NCBI GenBank assembly: GCA_902495075.1
Contig: CABUVO010000017.1
Span: forward strand, 1 to 64,000
Source of the DNA: an uncultured Porphyromonadaceae bacterium
Lineage (GTDB): Bacteria > Bacteroidota > Bacteroidia > Bacteroidales > Muribaculaceae
Direction: 5' to 3'
Length of the DNA: 64,000 bases
Below are positions 24,693-34,285 of this stretch, piece by piece (positions within the stretch are counted from its first letter, which is position 1; every line of letters begins with the position of its first letter). Under the pieces are notes generated by a model. The model was not told the DNA's origin. It did not search any database and was given only the letters and a program-made list of their open reading frames with translations. The translations under genes and the position numbers were made by a program.

Positions 24693-27329
24693 TCAGTTTT
24701 TACCGGTCAGCAAGCCCTGGAGGTCGTGGAGTGTGGTCAGGGCTTGGAGTGGCGTAAGGTTATCGATATTTATACCTAAGAGGCGGTCGCGGATCTGCGA
24801 GAGAAGAGGGTCATCAAGCTGGAAGAACGACAATTGGTATCCGTCGCGAGCTTTTCCGATATCCTTCATTCCTCCCTTTCCCTTGATTTTTCCATCTGCC
24901 GCACCCGGTTCTGTCTTGGAACCTTCTTCCAAACGAGCAAGCACCTGGTCTGCCCGCTTCACTATCGATGGCGGCATTCCTGCCAGTTTCGCCACATGAA
25001 TACCGAAACTATGTGCCGAGCCACCTCTCTCAAGTTTACGCATGAACACGACTTTCCCCTTTATCTCTTTGACCGACACATTGTAGTTCACGATGCGGTT
25101 GAAAGTTTTCTCCATCTCGTTAAGCTCATGATAATGCGTCGCAAAAAGAGTCTTCGGGCGAAAATGTCCGTTTTCATGGATATGCTCCACAATAGCCCAG
25201 GCTATCGATATACCGTCATATGTCGAAGTGCCTCGCCCAAGCTCATCGAAGAGGATAAGGGAGCGGTTGCTCATATTGTTGAGGATTGATGCAGCTTCAT
25301 TCATCTCCACCATGAATGTAGATTCTCCGGAAGAGATATTGTCACTTGCACCCACACGCGTGAATATCTTGTCAACCAACCCGATATGAGCCGCCTCAGC
25401 GGGAACAAACGAACCAATCTGAGCCATCAGCACGATTAAAGCCGTCTGGCGCAGCAATGCCGACTTACCGCTCATGTTCGGACCGGTAATCATCAGGATC
25501 TGATGACCGTCGGAATCAAGTTCCACGCTATTGCTTATATATGGTTCTCCGGCAGGCAAACGGCGTTCGATCACCGGATGGCGCCCCTCTGTGATTGAAA
25601 TCTTCATGGAATCATCAACCACAGGACGCACATAGCGATATTCCTCCGCAACCTGAGCCAGAGAGAAAAGACAATCAACAGTGGCTGTGGCTATCGCGTT
25701 TCTTTGAATACGCGGTATAAATGTCAAGGCACCCTGCACAAGTTCTGAGAAAAGACGATTCTCTATTGCCAGTATCCGGTCTTCGGCACCCATGATTTTC
25801 TCTTCATACTCCTTGAGTTCAGGGGTTATATAGCGCTCAGCGTTCACGAGTGTCTGTTTTCGGATCCATGTCTCAGGCACCTTATCCTTGTGCGTGTTGC
25901 GCACCTCGATATAGTATCCGAAGACATTGTTGAATGCTATTTTCAAGGAAGGGATACCGGTCTGCTCGCTCTCCCTGTCACGTATCTCCTCAAGAGCCCT
26001 CTTGGAGTTTGAATGCAGATTCCTCAGCTCGTCAAGTTCCGCGTCCACACCGGCAGCAATGGCATTACCTCTTCCGAGCTGTGTCGGGGCATCATCCACC
26101 AGCACACGGGCAATAGTTTCCGAAAGCTGTGATGTGTCGCTCATATCCTCCGCCATCTTTCGGAAAACCTCGGAATCAGACTCCGCCAATACCATCCTCA
26201 GATTATCAGCAGCACGCAAGGAATCGCGCAATGATACAAAATCGCGCGGTCCGATACGGTTTGATGCGAGTTTCGCCATGAGACGCTCAAGGTCACCGAC
26301 ACGTCTCAAAGCCTCCTCACTGCGTTCACGACATGCCACATCCTTGAAGAAATACTCCACGGCATCCTGCCTACGCGTTATCTCATCTATATCCAACAGA
26401 GGGAAAGACAGCCAAGACCTCAACTTACGTCCACCCATTGGAGTGACAGTCTTGTCTATTACCTTCAACAGCGACAACCCCTCTTCCGCCAGAGGAGAAA
26501 GAAGCTCAAGGTTACGAATGGTAAACTTGTCGAGCCTCACATATTTGTCACCGTCAATTCTGCCGAGAGTGGTTATATGAGATATATTGGTATGCTGCGT
26601 AAGATCAAGATAATACAGAAGGCTTCCAGCTGCAATAACAGCTTCATGCATGCCATCCACTCCAAATCCTTTGAGAGAAGAGGTGCCGAAATGTTTTACC
26701 AAACGTTCGGTAGCGGCATCCGTGGTGTAAACCCAGTCATCCAGCTCAAACACACTGCACTTGTGAGAGATATTCTCCTCGCAAAACTGGCGCGTGCCAT
26801 GCATTCGGAGCAATTCCTTGGGAGCGATGTTGGCTATCAGTTTGTCGATGTAATCCTTATCGCCTTGGGCACAGAGAAATTCCCCTGTGGAGAGATCAAG
26901 AAAGGCGACTCCGACAGATGATTTGTTTACGTGAATGCCGGCAAGGAAATTGTTTTCTCTCGGGCGCAAAGTATTATCATTGAGATTCACACCCGGCGTA
27001 ACCAGTTCGGTTATGCCCCGCTTCACAAGTTTCTTGGTGAGCTTTGGATCCTCTAATTGCTCACATATCGCAACGCGCTTGCCAGCCCTGACAAGTTTCG
27101 GAAGATACGTGTCAAGAGCATGGTGCGGGAAGCCCGCAAGCTCAACATACGCAGCCTTTCCGTTGGCACGTCGTGTCAACGTTATTCCGAGAATTTCGCT
27201 TGCCGCTATCGCATCGTCAGAGAAAGTTTCATAAAAGTCTCCCACCCTGAAGAGCAACACCGCGTCGGGATGCTTTTTCTTCATCTCGACATATTGCGTC
27301 ATCAGCGGGGTCTCTGCTATTTTTGCCAT
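24693..27329 (-). CDS. mutS: DNA mismatch repair protein MutS
   Basis: An 878-residue MutS. The mismatch-recognition motif lies at the N-terminus (FRVGDFYETF, residues ~23-32), then connector, core and clamp domains. The ATPase has Walker A GPNMSGKS (~615), Walker B ILFDELGRGTS and the dimerisation helix-turn-helix at the end. It scans DNA as a dimer and recruits MutL. Length and motifs are complete. It lies between mgtE and the radical SAM gene on the same strand with short gaps. Confidence 0.97.
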   Translation of the reverse strand: MAKIAETPLMTQYVEMKKKHPDAVLLFRVGDFYETFSDDAIAASEILGITLTRRANGKAAYVELAGFPHHALDTYLPKLVRAGKRVAICEQLEDPKLTKKLVKRGITELVTPGVNLNDNTLRPRENNFLAGIHVNKSSVGVAFLDLSTGEFLCAQGDKDYIDKLIANIAPKELLRMHGTRQFCEENISHKCSVFELDDWVYTTDAATERLVKHFGTSSLKGFGVDGMHEAVIAAGSLLYYLDLTQHTNISHITTLGRIDGDKYVRLDKFTIRNLELLSPLAEEGLSLLKVIDKTVTPMGGRKLRSWLSFPLLDIDEITRRQDAVEYFFKDVACRERSEEALRRVGDLERLMAKLASNRIGPRDFVSLRDSLRAADNLRMVLAESDSEVFRKMAEDMSDTSQLSETIARVLVDDAPTQLGRGNAIAAGVDAELDELRNLHSNSKRALEEIRDRESEQTGIPSLKIAFNNVFGYYIEVRNTHKDKVPETWIRKQTLVNAERYITPELKEYEEKIMGAEDRILAIENRLFSELVQGALTFIPRIQRNAIATATVDCLFSLAQVAEEYRYVRPVVDDSMKISITEGRHPVIERRLPAGEPYISNSVELDSDGHQILMITGPNMSGKSALLRQTALIVLMAQIGSFVPAEAAHIGLVDKIFTRVGASDNISSGESTFMVEMNEAASILNNMSNRSLILFDELGRGTSTYDGISIAWAIVEHIHENGHFRPKTLFATHYHELNEMEKTFNRIVNYNVSVKEIKGKVVFMRKLERGGSAHSFGIHVAKLAGMPPSIVKRADQVLARLEEGSKTEPGAADGKIKGKGGMKDIGKARDGYQLSFFQLDDPLLSQIRDRLLGINIDNLTPLQALTTLHDLQGLLTGKN

Positions 27330-27357
27330 TTAATTGAAATCAATTTAACTAATTTGT

Positions 27358-28722
27358 TTATTGAGGAAAGAGACTAAGCATCCACATTGCCATCACCACA
27401 TAAATCAACAGACCGACAACATCATTCGTAATCTGGATAAAGGGACCGGTGGCAAGCGCCGGATTTATTTTCAATTTCTCCAGTGTAAGAGGCACAAGAG
27501 CTCCAAAGACCGTAGAGAATATCACAACGCAAAAGAGCGATGCCGTGACTGTGCATGTCAGCGCATAATCACCAGGCTCGGTAACCACCGTATACAGGCA
27601 CACTGCCACAGATATAACGATAGCATTTAGAAGTGATATCCTTAGTTCCTTCCACATCTGAGTCCAGAATTCCTTAAGTTCCAGACGACCGTTTGCAAGA
27701 CCTTGCACTACTATCGCAGAAGCCTGCACACCGACATTACCACCAGTGCCACCGATAAGAGGAATGAAATATGCCAAGGCAGTGAGAGCCGCAAGCTGCG
27801 CTTCAAATCCGGATAGAATCAAAGAACTCAATATTCCTCCGGCGATACCGATCAGCAGCCAGGGAAGACGTGCCTTTGTCTGCGCCATGACGGAGTCATC
27901 GGCATCGATATCCGAGGAGATACCTGAAGCCAGCTGGAAGTCACGCTCGCTTTGTTCACGCACCTCGTCCATCACGTCATCGACCGTGATTTGTCCTACG
28001 AGACGCCCGATACTGTCGACAACAGGCATTGCCACAAGGTCGTATTTTTCGAAGTCTATTGCCACATCCTCAATAGGCATGTCAGCCCGTACCGACATGG
28101 GATCGGTTTCCATCACGTGCTTGATCTTGGAGACCGACGGATGTGTTATCATCTTTTTCAAAGGGAGCACACCCTTAAGACGGTCTTCATCATCAACGAC
28201 ATATACATTATATATGTCATCGAGATCCTCCGCCTGATGCCTCATCTCCTTAAGGCAGTCGGGCATTGAAAGATTCTCATTCACCTTGATGAGCTCGGTG
28301 CCCATCATACCGCCGGCGGTGTCCTCATCATACTGAAGCAGATCAACGATATCGCCAGCCTGCTCCATATCCTCGATGTTCTGGATAACCTCGTCGCGGT
28401 CTTCCTCATCGAGTTCCTGAATAAGGTCAACGGCATCATCCGTGTCGAGAAGATCTATGAAATGACCAATCTGCTCCGGATCCATGCCCTCGAGAAGTTT
28501 CTTTCGATCCTCCTCGTCGAGTTCCATCAGCACATCAGCCTTCTTCTCCTTGTCATCAATAAGATTGAACGCCCATTCAGCCTCCTTGAGGCTCATATCC
28601 TGAAACAACTCGGCAATATCCGCCGGATGAAGTTCGGAGAATACCTTCCTTGCCCCAACCTCATCGCCGTGTTCAATCATCTCTTCGATGAGCTCTATAT
28701 CTTTTTCGTTTAAGTCTTTCAA
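27358..28722 (-). CDS. mgtE: Magnesium transporter MgtE
   Basis: A 454-residue MgtE-family magnesium channel. An acidic N-terminal superhelical domain (~1-130) is rich in Glu and Asp pairs that sense magnesium. Two CBS domains follow (~135-260), then five transmembrane helices (~285-450) with the pore motif GGTGGNVG and a P-rich loop after it. Intracellular magnesium closes the channel through the N and CBS domains. The gene lies 14 bases after the nucleoside kinase stop; no M-box riboswitch is visible in so small a gap. Confidence 0.95.
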   Translation of the reverse strand: MKDLNEKDIELIEEMIEHGDEVGARKVFSELHPADIAELFQDMSLKEAEWAFNLIDDKEKKADVLMELDEEDRKKLLEGMDPEQIGHFIDLLDTDDAVDLIQELDEEDRDEVIQNIEDMEQAGDIVDLLQYDEDTAGGMMGTELIKVNENLSMPDCLKEMRHQAEDLDDIYNVYVVDDEDRLKGVLPLKKMITHPSVSKIKHVMETDPMSVRADMPIEDVAIDFEKYDLVAMPVVDSIGRLVGQITVDDVMDEVREQSERDFQLASGISSDIDADDSVMAQTKARLPWLLIGIAGGILSSLILSGFEAQLAALTALAYFIPLIGGTGGNVGVQASAIVVQGLANGRLELKEFWTQMWKELRISLLNAIVISVAVCLYTVVTEPGDYALTCTVTASLFCVVIFSTVFGALVPLTLEKLKINPALATGPFIQITNDVVGLLIYVVMAMWMLSLFPQ

Positions 28723-28736
28723 AACTACTACTTTTA

Positions 28737-30416
28737 TTAATAATGGAACGACGAACCTCCAAGAAATTCACGGAGGAGAGAGGTGGATGGAACCTGATCA
28801 GCCGGTATGGTGGTGAAGAGATCAAGGAATTTAAGGAGACGGTTGGCAACGGCATACTGCTTCTGTCCGTGCGGAACGCTCCTCAGCAGAGGCTCTGCAT
28901 AATCTTTCATTACCCCCAGTTCGAATATCAGAGAGGAATTGAATGTGGCGTCAGCATTCTCCGCAAAGGGGAATATCCACTTTTCCTCGCCCCTCCTCAC
29001 GCTTGGCCAGCGACGGATGGTTTCCGCAGCAGGGATATGGCGATATTTGTGATCACGCACTATGCGGCGCAAAAGACGGTTGTCGGAAGTTGATATCCAG
29101 TTGTGGTCATCAATCCTGAGCGTAGTAAGCGCCGACACGTAAATCTTATAGAGATGTCTTGGGTCTATTGTGCCCGTCAGCTCCGGATTCAATCCATGAA
29201 TACCCTCGATAATAAGCACATCGTTCGCCTCAAGCTTCAAGGGACGATCCGTCTCGACCCTTTTCCCGAGTTCGAAACTATATGTAGGCAGATTTATCTC
29301 CTCTCCCGCAAGCAGACGCTCAAGATCGGAATTGAAACGTTCAAGATCGAGGGCATACAGGCTTTCAAAATCATAGTCGCCTGTATGATCACGAGGGGTT
29401 TTAACCCTGTCTACAAAATAATCGTCAAGAGATATCATTTTGGGGACAATGAGATTGGTCATCAGCTGGATCGCCAGACGCTTGCATGACGTGGTCTTTC
29501 CCGAAGAGGAAGGACCCGCAATCAAGACAATCCCCGCGTCTCCGTTTCTTCGTCTTTCCGCAATATCATCGCTGATTCTGCCGAGAAGTTTATCATGCAT
29601 CGCCTCCGCAACATTTATCAGGTCTGAGGTCATCTTCCTTTCCACAGCTCGGTTCAGCTCCCCTACGGTCGATACTTTTATGACTTTATTGAATTTAAGA
29701 TGCTCAGTAAAGGCATGATACATCTTTTCCTGCATTATCGGGATTGCAGGAGATTCCGGATTTTCGCTGTCTCGTCCCAATAGAAGAAATCCGCTTTTGT
29801 ATGGACGCAGATCGAAAACATCAAGATAAGCTGAAGAAGGAACCAACGGCATATAGTAAGAATCGGCAGTATCCCCCAGCTTGTAGTAGGGTGTATAAAG
29901 ATGGTTGATCGTCTCAAGAAGTCCTACCTTGTCTTGCAATCCTTCTCTCTTGAAAATATCGATCACCTCCTCAGTGGTCTTTTCCTTGCGTTTGAATGGT
30001 ATGTCCGCTTCTACGATACGTTTCATCGCGATCCTGATCTCCTCCACATTCTCATCACTCAGATGAACCGCATGACCGCAGGCATCAAGCAGACGGCAAT
30101 AATATCCACGTGATATTGAAAGCTCTATCCGCAGTGTCAGCCCCGGATAAAGATCACTTATTGCCTTATAGAGCATCATGCACAGCGAACGGATGTAGAC
30201 ATCCCTTCCGATAGAAGAATGAGCCGGAACAAACTCCACGCGCTTCGGTGCAAACAGAGGATATGTAAGACCCTCTACCTTATTGTTGACCAAAGCGCAG
30301 ACTGGTTTGAAATCAAGTTTTGGGGCAAGATTCCCGGCAATATCAAGCAGTCGGGTGCCCCCGTCAACTTCGATATGACTGTCAGTATTTTCGCAAAATA
30401 TTTTTATTGTATTCAT
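28737..30416 (-). CDS. TGS-domain nucleoside kinase (uridine kinase family)
   Basis: A 559-residue protein. Residues ~1-65 form a TGS-like domain and the next ~200 resemble the threonyl-tRNA synthetase second additional domain. A P-loop kinase follows with Walker A GPSSSGKTTS (~298) and the uridine/phosphoribulokinase motif SLDDYFVDR. Proteins of this architecture are widespread in Bacteroidota and annotated as nucleoside kinases, although the job of the TGS part is unclear. Divergent from tRNA-Glu. A candidate minus-strand -7 box, TAATTTTG, is at 30450-30457. Confidence 0.85.
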   Translation of the reverse strand: MNTIKIFCENTDSHIEVDGGTRLLDIAGNLAPKLDFKPVCALVNNKVEGLTYPLFAPKRVEFVPAHSSIGRDVYIRSLCMMLYKAISDLYPGLTLRIELSISRGYYCRLLDACGHAVHLSDENVEEIRIAMKRIVEADIPFKRKEKTTEEVIDIFKREGLQDKVGLLETINHLYTPYYKLGDTADSYYMPLVPSSAYLDVFDLRPYKSGFLLLGRDSENPESPAIPIMQEKMYHAFTEHLKFNKVIKVSTVGELNRAVERKMTSDLINVAEAMHDKLLGRISDDIAERRRNGDAGIVLIAGPSSSGKTTSCKRLAIQLMTNLIVPKMISLDDYFVDRVKTPRDHTGDYDFESLYALDLERFNSDLERLLAGEEINLPTYSFELGKRVETDRPLKLEANDVLIIEGIHGLNPELTGTIDPRHLYKIYVSALTTLRIDDHNWISTSDNRLLRRIVRDHKYRHIPAAETIRRWPSVRRGEEKWIFPFAENADATFNSSLIFELGVMKDYAEPLLRSVPHGQKQYAVANRLLKFLDLFTTIPADQVPSTSLLREFLGGSSFHY

Positions 30417-30476
30417 ACAAAATCAGTGAAAAGTCAAACGCGTTTATTGCAAAATTAATAAAATAATTTGTGAAAT

Positions 30477-30508
30477 TTTGGCTAAATCAAAAAGAATTAT
30501 TACCTTTG
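30477..30508 (+). promoter_or_regulatory. Strong promoter for tRNA-Glu and rpsT
   Basis: TTTG at 30477-30480, 20-base spacer, TACCTTTG at 30501-30508: a full Bacteroidota consensus promoter. It lies 63 bases before the first tRNA-Glu. As no terminator is obvious before rpsT, tRNA, rpsT and the second tRNA may be one transcript ending at 31088-31127. Confidence 0.85.
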
Positions 30509-30571
30509 CAGTCGCAAAATGCGCTTTATGATATGTTTAATTGAATCAAAAGCGGCGCAGTTGCTTATTGT

Positions 30572-30646
30572 GGCCCATTCGTCTATCGGTTAGGACGAGA
30601 GATTTTCATTCTCTAAAGAGCAGTTCGACTCTGCTATGGGCTACCA
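30572..30646 (+). tRNA. tRNA-Glu (anticodon UUC), CCA encoded
   Basis: A cloverleaf folds completely: acceptor GGCCCAU with AUGGGCU, D arm with GGUUAGGAC, anticodon stem AGAGA/UCUCU around loop UUUUCAU (anticodon UUC), and T arm AGCAG-UUCGACU-CUGCU. The discriminator A is followed by genomic CCA. The anticodon, D and T arms are identical to those of the second copy at 30992. Confidence 0.96.
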
Positions 30647-30683
30647 ATTTATTAACAGAACATAGAAAAAGAAATTTTTAACA

Positions 30684-30935
30684 ATGGCAAACCATAAATC
30701 GTCATTAAAAAGAATTCGCCAGTCGGAGAAAAGAAGACTTGAGAACCGCTACTGGGCTAAAACAGCACGCAATGCCGTGCGTCGCGTTCGTAGAATGAAC
30801 GACAAGGAAGAGGCAACAGCCGCTTACAATAAAGTTAGCTCGCTTCTTCAGCGTCTCGGCCGCAAGAACATCATTTCAAAGAACAAAGCGGCTAACCTTT
30901 GCAGCTCACTTGCGAAGCATATCAACAAAATTTAA
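30684..30935 (+). CDS. rpsT: 30S ribosomal protein S20
   Basis: An 83-residue basic protein matching S20 from the start (MANHKSSLKRIRQSEKRR) to KNKAANLCSSLAKHINKI. It binds 16S rRNA early in small-subunit assembly. It lies 37 bases after the first tRNA-Glu and 56 before the second, so it is sandwiched between the two tRNAs, probably in one transcript. Length is normal for Bacteroidota. Confidence 0.97.
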   Translation: MANHKSSLKRIRQSEKRRLENRYWAKTARNAVRRVRRMNDKEEATAAYNKVSSLLQRLGRKNIISKNKAANLCSSLAKHINKI

Positions 30936-30991
30936 AATAGTAAAATCCGCCGCATGATGCCTTCCGGGTGCCAGCGGTCACGATTTGTGTC

Positions 30992-31063
30992 GGTCCATTC
31001 GTCTATCGGTTAGGACGAGAGATTTTCATTCTCTAAAGAGCAGTTCGACTCTGCTATGGACTA
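30992..31063 (+). tRNA. tRNA-Glu (anticodon UUC), CCA not encoded
   Basis: Same cloverleaf as the copy at 30572, but the acceptor is GGUCCAU with AUGGACU: both bases of one pair have changed (C-G to U-A), keeping the stem. After discriminator A the genome reads CAT instead of CCA, so the end must be added by tRNA nucleotidyltransferase. All other positions of the two tRNAs look identical. Confidence 0.95.
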
Positions 31064-31087
31064 CATCCCCAAATCCATCCTATCCCC

Positions 31088-31127
31088 GAGACCGGCAGTC
31101 AATTTCGATTGCCGGTCTCAACTTTTT
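31088..31127 (+). terminator. Intrinsic terminator after the tRNA-rpsT-tRNA unit
   Basis: A 10-bp perfect GC-rich stem (GAGACCGGCA with TGCCGGTCTC, 31088-31119) with a 12-base loop, followed by AACTTTTTAA. It closes the tRNA-Glu/rpsT/tRNA-Glu unit. Confidence 0.9.
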
Positions 31128-31230
31128 AATAATGTTTAATGTTAAATGAGTAATGTGCAATTAACCTCGGCTCTCATATCATTCCACATTAAACATTTCA
31201 CATTAAACATTAATTAGAAGCATTACACAT
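31128..31230. repeat. Heptamer-periodic inverted repeat (AATGTTT/ACATTAA type)
   Basis: The left arm (~31130-31161) has words such as AATGTTT and AATGTTA; the right arm (~31182-31229) has CACATTA, AACATTT, CACATTA, AACATTA. The spacer is about 20 bases. It fills the gap between the terminator and the Wzi-like gene and reaches the start codon at 31232. Confidence 0.75.
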
Positions 31231-31231
31231 T

Positions 31232-32710
31232 ATGATGCGAACGTTTTTGCTTATTGTTGTTGCCATTGCCACTCTTTTGCCACAAGCGGCAAAAGCCGAA
31301 TGGAACGACTCGATCCGATACCGCGGCGAAATCGGAATTAACGTAGCTGGCGGGAAAAATACTCCTTTCTGGTTGATGAATAATAGATACGGATTGTCAT
31401 CCAGAGAGAGAAACAATGCCTATCTTCGCCTCGGAGCCTTCCACGACATGGACACAACAAAACGTTTCACATGGGGAGCGGGAGTGGATCTTGCTGTTGC
31501 CGCAAGATTTACATCAGTGTTTGTTGTGCAGCAACTCTATGCTGAAGCAAAATACAGATGTCTCAACATCATGGCTGGTAGCAAAGAGATGCCCGGCTTC
31601 ATATCCAACTCTGATCTCGCTACAGGAAATCTAACATATTCGGGCAATGCGCGACCGATTCCCCAGGTGAGGGTGGGAATATTCGATTATGCGGATTTCT
31701 GGGGAACCAAAGGTTGGTTTGCCGTAAAAGGATATATAGCTTATGGTAAATTCACCGACAACCGCTGGATTGAAAGCTGGGTTGACCGCAATTCGCGTTA
31801 CACACTGAACACACTCTATCACTCCAAGGCTATATTCTTCCGGGGAGGTAATGCAAAAAAATTCCCTCTTGAATTTGAACTCGGTCTCGAAATGGCGACT
31901 CAGTTTGGAGGTGAATCCTATCAGAACGGGAAAGTCATCAAAATGCCTCATGGCTGGAAAAACTTCGTCAAGGCATTGATACCTATGAAAGGTGGAGATG
32001 ACACCCCAACCGGAGAACAGACCAATGTTGAAGGAAATATGTTGGGAAGTTGGAATTTCGCTCTTGCATGGAAAGAAGCCGCCTGGAGCGTAAAGGCGTA
32101 TTATCAGCATTTCTATGAAGACCATTCGATGCTCTTCTTTGATTATCCCTGGAAAGACGGTCTGTGGGGAGTTGAAGCAAAGTTTCCTAAAAACAGATGG
32201 GTGACGGAAGCCGTATATGAATTCCTTTATACCAAAGATCAGGCAGGTTCCGTATATTGGGATCACACTCCCGAAATCAACGAACAGGTAAGCGGACGCG
32301 ACAGCTATTACAATCATTCAATATATAATGGCTGGCAACATTGGGGCATGGGAATCGGGAATCCGCTCATCATATCCCCCATATATAATGCCAACCACAC
32401 CCTTAGATTCCTCTCAAACCGCATGTGGGGACATCATCTCGGTTTTAAAGGGCAACCTCTTGACGAATTGGGTTACAGAATACTCGCTTCATATCAAAAA
32501 AGCTGGGGAACCTACGATGTCCCCTTCCCCGAACCCAAGACAAGTTTCAACCTTTTAGCCGAGGTAAATTACAAACCCAAGAAACTAAAAGGCTGGCAGG
32601 CAGACCTCGCATTCGGCATGGACGCAGGTTCCTTAATAGGCAACAGTTATGGAGTGATGTTGAAGATAAGTAAAACAGGCTGGCTTTTCGGTCCTAAAAA
32701 CAAGAAATGA
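31232..32710 (+). CDS. Capsule assembly Wzi-family outer-membrane protein
   Basis: A 492-residue outer-membrane beta-barrel with a Sec signal peptide (~1-22). Its alternating aromatic strands and motifs such as NRYG, GW..VKGYIAYGKFTDNRWIE and WQHWGMGIGNPLIISP fit the Wzi-type capsule assembly family of Bacteroidota. Relatives anchor capsular or exopolysaccharide at the surface. No capsule cluster is next to it here, so the role is by family only. The next gene, a small lipoprotein, overlaps it by 4 bases (ATGA). ATGATG leaves the start at 31232 or 31235. Confidence 0.82.
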   Translation: MMRTFLLIVVAIATLLPQAAKAEWNDSIRYRGEIGINVAGGKNTPFWLMNNRYGLSSRERNNAYLRLGAFHDMDTTKRFTWGAGVDLAVAARFTSVFVVQQLYAEAKYRCLNIMAGSKEMPGFISNSDLATGNLTYSGNARPIPQVRVGIFDYADFWGTKGWFAVKGYIAYGKFTDNRWIESWVDRNSRYTLNTLYHSKAIFFRGGNAKKFPLEFELGLEMATQFGGESYQNGKVIKMPHGWKNFVKALIPMKGGDDTPTGEQTNVEGNMLGSWNFALAWKEAAWSVKAYYQHFYEDHSMLFFDYPWKDGLWGVEAKFPKNRWVTEAVYEFLYTKDQAGSVYWDHTPEINEQVSGRDSYYNHSIYNGWQHWGMGIGNPLIISPIYNANHTLRFLSNRMWGHHLGFKGQPLDELGYRILASYQKSWGTYDVPFPEPKTSFNLLAEVNYKPKKLKGWQADLAFGMDAGSLIGNSYGVMLKISKTGWLFGPKNKK

Positions 32711-33150
32711 TGAAAAACAAGATATTTTTTTGCATTGCATTGCTTTTCGGCATTGTCAGTCTAATCTCCTTACCTTCATGTCGTAAAGCACCTATAAACG
32801 GCAAACTTGATGCCCAATGGCAGATAATGAAAATAGAGCATATTGAAGAGGGTATTGAATGGACACCTGACAGAAGAACCTATATTGATATCAATCTTCA
32901 CGTTGTCAACCTCAGGAATGTCACACAAAGTGAAAATCCGGGAGCAGTAATTGCCGGCAATCTCAACTATGACAAGGATGCAGCTACCGTGACTATGGAT
33001 TTCCCCTACAACACAGAAGGCGATAAACTTCAGGCACTCCAATCGTGGGGAATATACTCCAATCCTGTTGTCTTCCACATAGTAAAACTCGACAGCAAGC
33101 AACTGATTCTGAAATCCTCAGAAACCATCGTCACCTGCCGCCGATACTAA
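32707..33150 (+). CDS. Small lipocalin-like lipoprotein
   Basis: A 147-residue lipoprotein: signal peptide with lipobox LPSC at ~26. The rest is beta-rich (KLDAQWQIMKIEHIEEG, then VVFHIVKLDSKQLILKSSETIVTCR) in the way of the small lipocalin-like DUF families of Bacteroidota. Such proteins have no settled function. It overlaps the Wzi-like gene by 4 bases, so the two are translationally coupled, and it may assist that barrel. Confidence 0.65.
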   Translation: MMKNKIFFCIALLFGIVSLISLPSCRKAPINGKLDAQWQIMKIEHIEEGIEWTPDRRTYIDINLHVVNLRNVTQSENPGAVIAGNLNYDKDAATVTMDFPYNTEGDKLQALQSWGIYSNPVVFHIVKLDSKQLILKSSETIVTCRRY

Positions 33151-33193
33151 TCCTAATAAACAAAGAAGGTGCACATAGGAGGACATTCAGCAT

Positions 33194-34285
33194 TTAGTCC
33201 TGCTTTATTTTGTATTTTTTCAACAAGGGTTTGAGTTTCTTGGAAATATTTTCTGCGGCACGATGATATCCGAGATCAGATGGATGAGTGCCGTCACATG
33301 TGGTCTCGTGGTCATCGCCGGAATATAGTCCGGGAGAGAAGTAATAGATATTCCTGTCGGTTTTCATTACTTTCGCCAACTCTTCCTCGGCAGCTGCAGT
33401 GCGGTCTTCCTCCACTTTCCTTTTCTTGAGATCAAAATTTGTGTTTTCTCGGTGGAAAGTCTTAAGAAACACAAGCGGTGTCTCGGGATGTTTTTCACGG
33501 ATACGCTTCACGAAAGGTACGAATCTTTCTCTGACTTCCTGTGCCGTAGGATTTGAAAAAGTATCGAAAATAAACATATCGGCATCTGTATCAGCGATAA
33601 TGTCGGCAAGCACAGGTTCAAGCTTACAGGCTCCGCTGGTGCCGAGATTTGCAACATCAATACCAATCATTCGGGAAAGCTGTTGAGGCCATGCCATCCC
33701 CGGACGTGACACACTATTGCCGTGTGTAAAACTTGAACCCATAGCCACTATGGGAGCACGAACAAAACCACCGTCCGACTCTATGACATATCCCTTCTCA
33801 ATCCCAATACGCAGGGAATCGAGCGCTTGAAACACTGGAAGATACAGCAGACACTCTTTCATTCCCCTCTCCATATTGTCAACGAGCGTTCTATTTCCCT
33901 CTTTCCCCACATATTCAGGGGAACCATAACCTGCCCACAGCCACTTTCCGCTCTTTTCATCGCGGATATAGAGATCAAGACCCTTGGTGGCTATAGCCGG
34001 AGCATTGGTGAGGTGTTCGGTATCGGGAACAGTCCATATCGCACGTATTGAAGGACTGTCGGTACGAAACCGGAGTCCAATACCGGTGGAATGCCGGAAA
34101 AATCTGCGCAGTTTGGCATTGAGATCCGGATATTTATCCACATTCAGACGTGAATACACAGGCGCGTCACTCTGAGCCTTGTTGGTCACAGTAAAAGATG
34201 AAGCGTCGAAATAGTTGTAATCCTTACCTTCTATGTTAAGAAACGAAGCGAGGATAATGCCAAAAAGAAGTATATATTTATTCAT
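33194..34285 (-). CDS. SGNH/GDSL hydrolase with N-terminal GxDLY domain
   Basis: A 363-residue exported esterase. A signal peptide (~1-20) is followed by a beta-sandwich containing GLDLYIRD (~107), the mark of the GxDLY domain that precedes one class of bacterial esterases. The SGNH core has nucleophile Ser in MGSSFTHG (~185), FDTFSNP in place of the GxND block, and the Asp/His pair in CDGTHPSDLGYH. It probably deacylates a glycan for the GH2 and GH3 enzymes upstream. It is the last gene of the second PUL operon and abuts the GH2 gene (shared base at 34285). It is not closely related to the SGNH protein at 1269. Confidence 0.8.
   Translation of the reverse strand: MNKYILLFGIILASFLNIEGKDYNYFDASSFTVTNKAQSDAPVYSRLNVDKYPDLNAKLRRFFRHSTGIGLRFRTDSPSIRAIWTVPDTEHLTNAPAIATKGLDLYIRDEKSGKWLWAGYGSPEYVGKEGNRTLVDNMERGMKECLLYLPVFQALDSLRIGIEKGYVIESDGGFVRAPIVAMGSSFTHGNSVSRPGMAWPQQLSRMIGIDVANLGTSGACKLEPVLADIIADTDADMFIFDTFSNPTAQEVRERFVPFVKRIREKHPETPLVFLKTFHRENTNFDLKKRKVEEDRTAAAEEELAKVMKTDRNIYYFSPGLYSGDDHETTCDGTHPSDLGYHRAAENISKKLKPLLKKYKIKQD

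Noticed and set aside
25927..26580. Plus-strand open frame of 217 codons
   Set aside because: It is antisense to mutS, with Ser/Arg-rich composition typical of a shadow frame.
31631..32317. Minus-strand open frame of 228 codons
   Set aside because: It is antisense to the Wzi-like gene and shows no recognisable domain.
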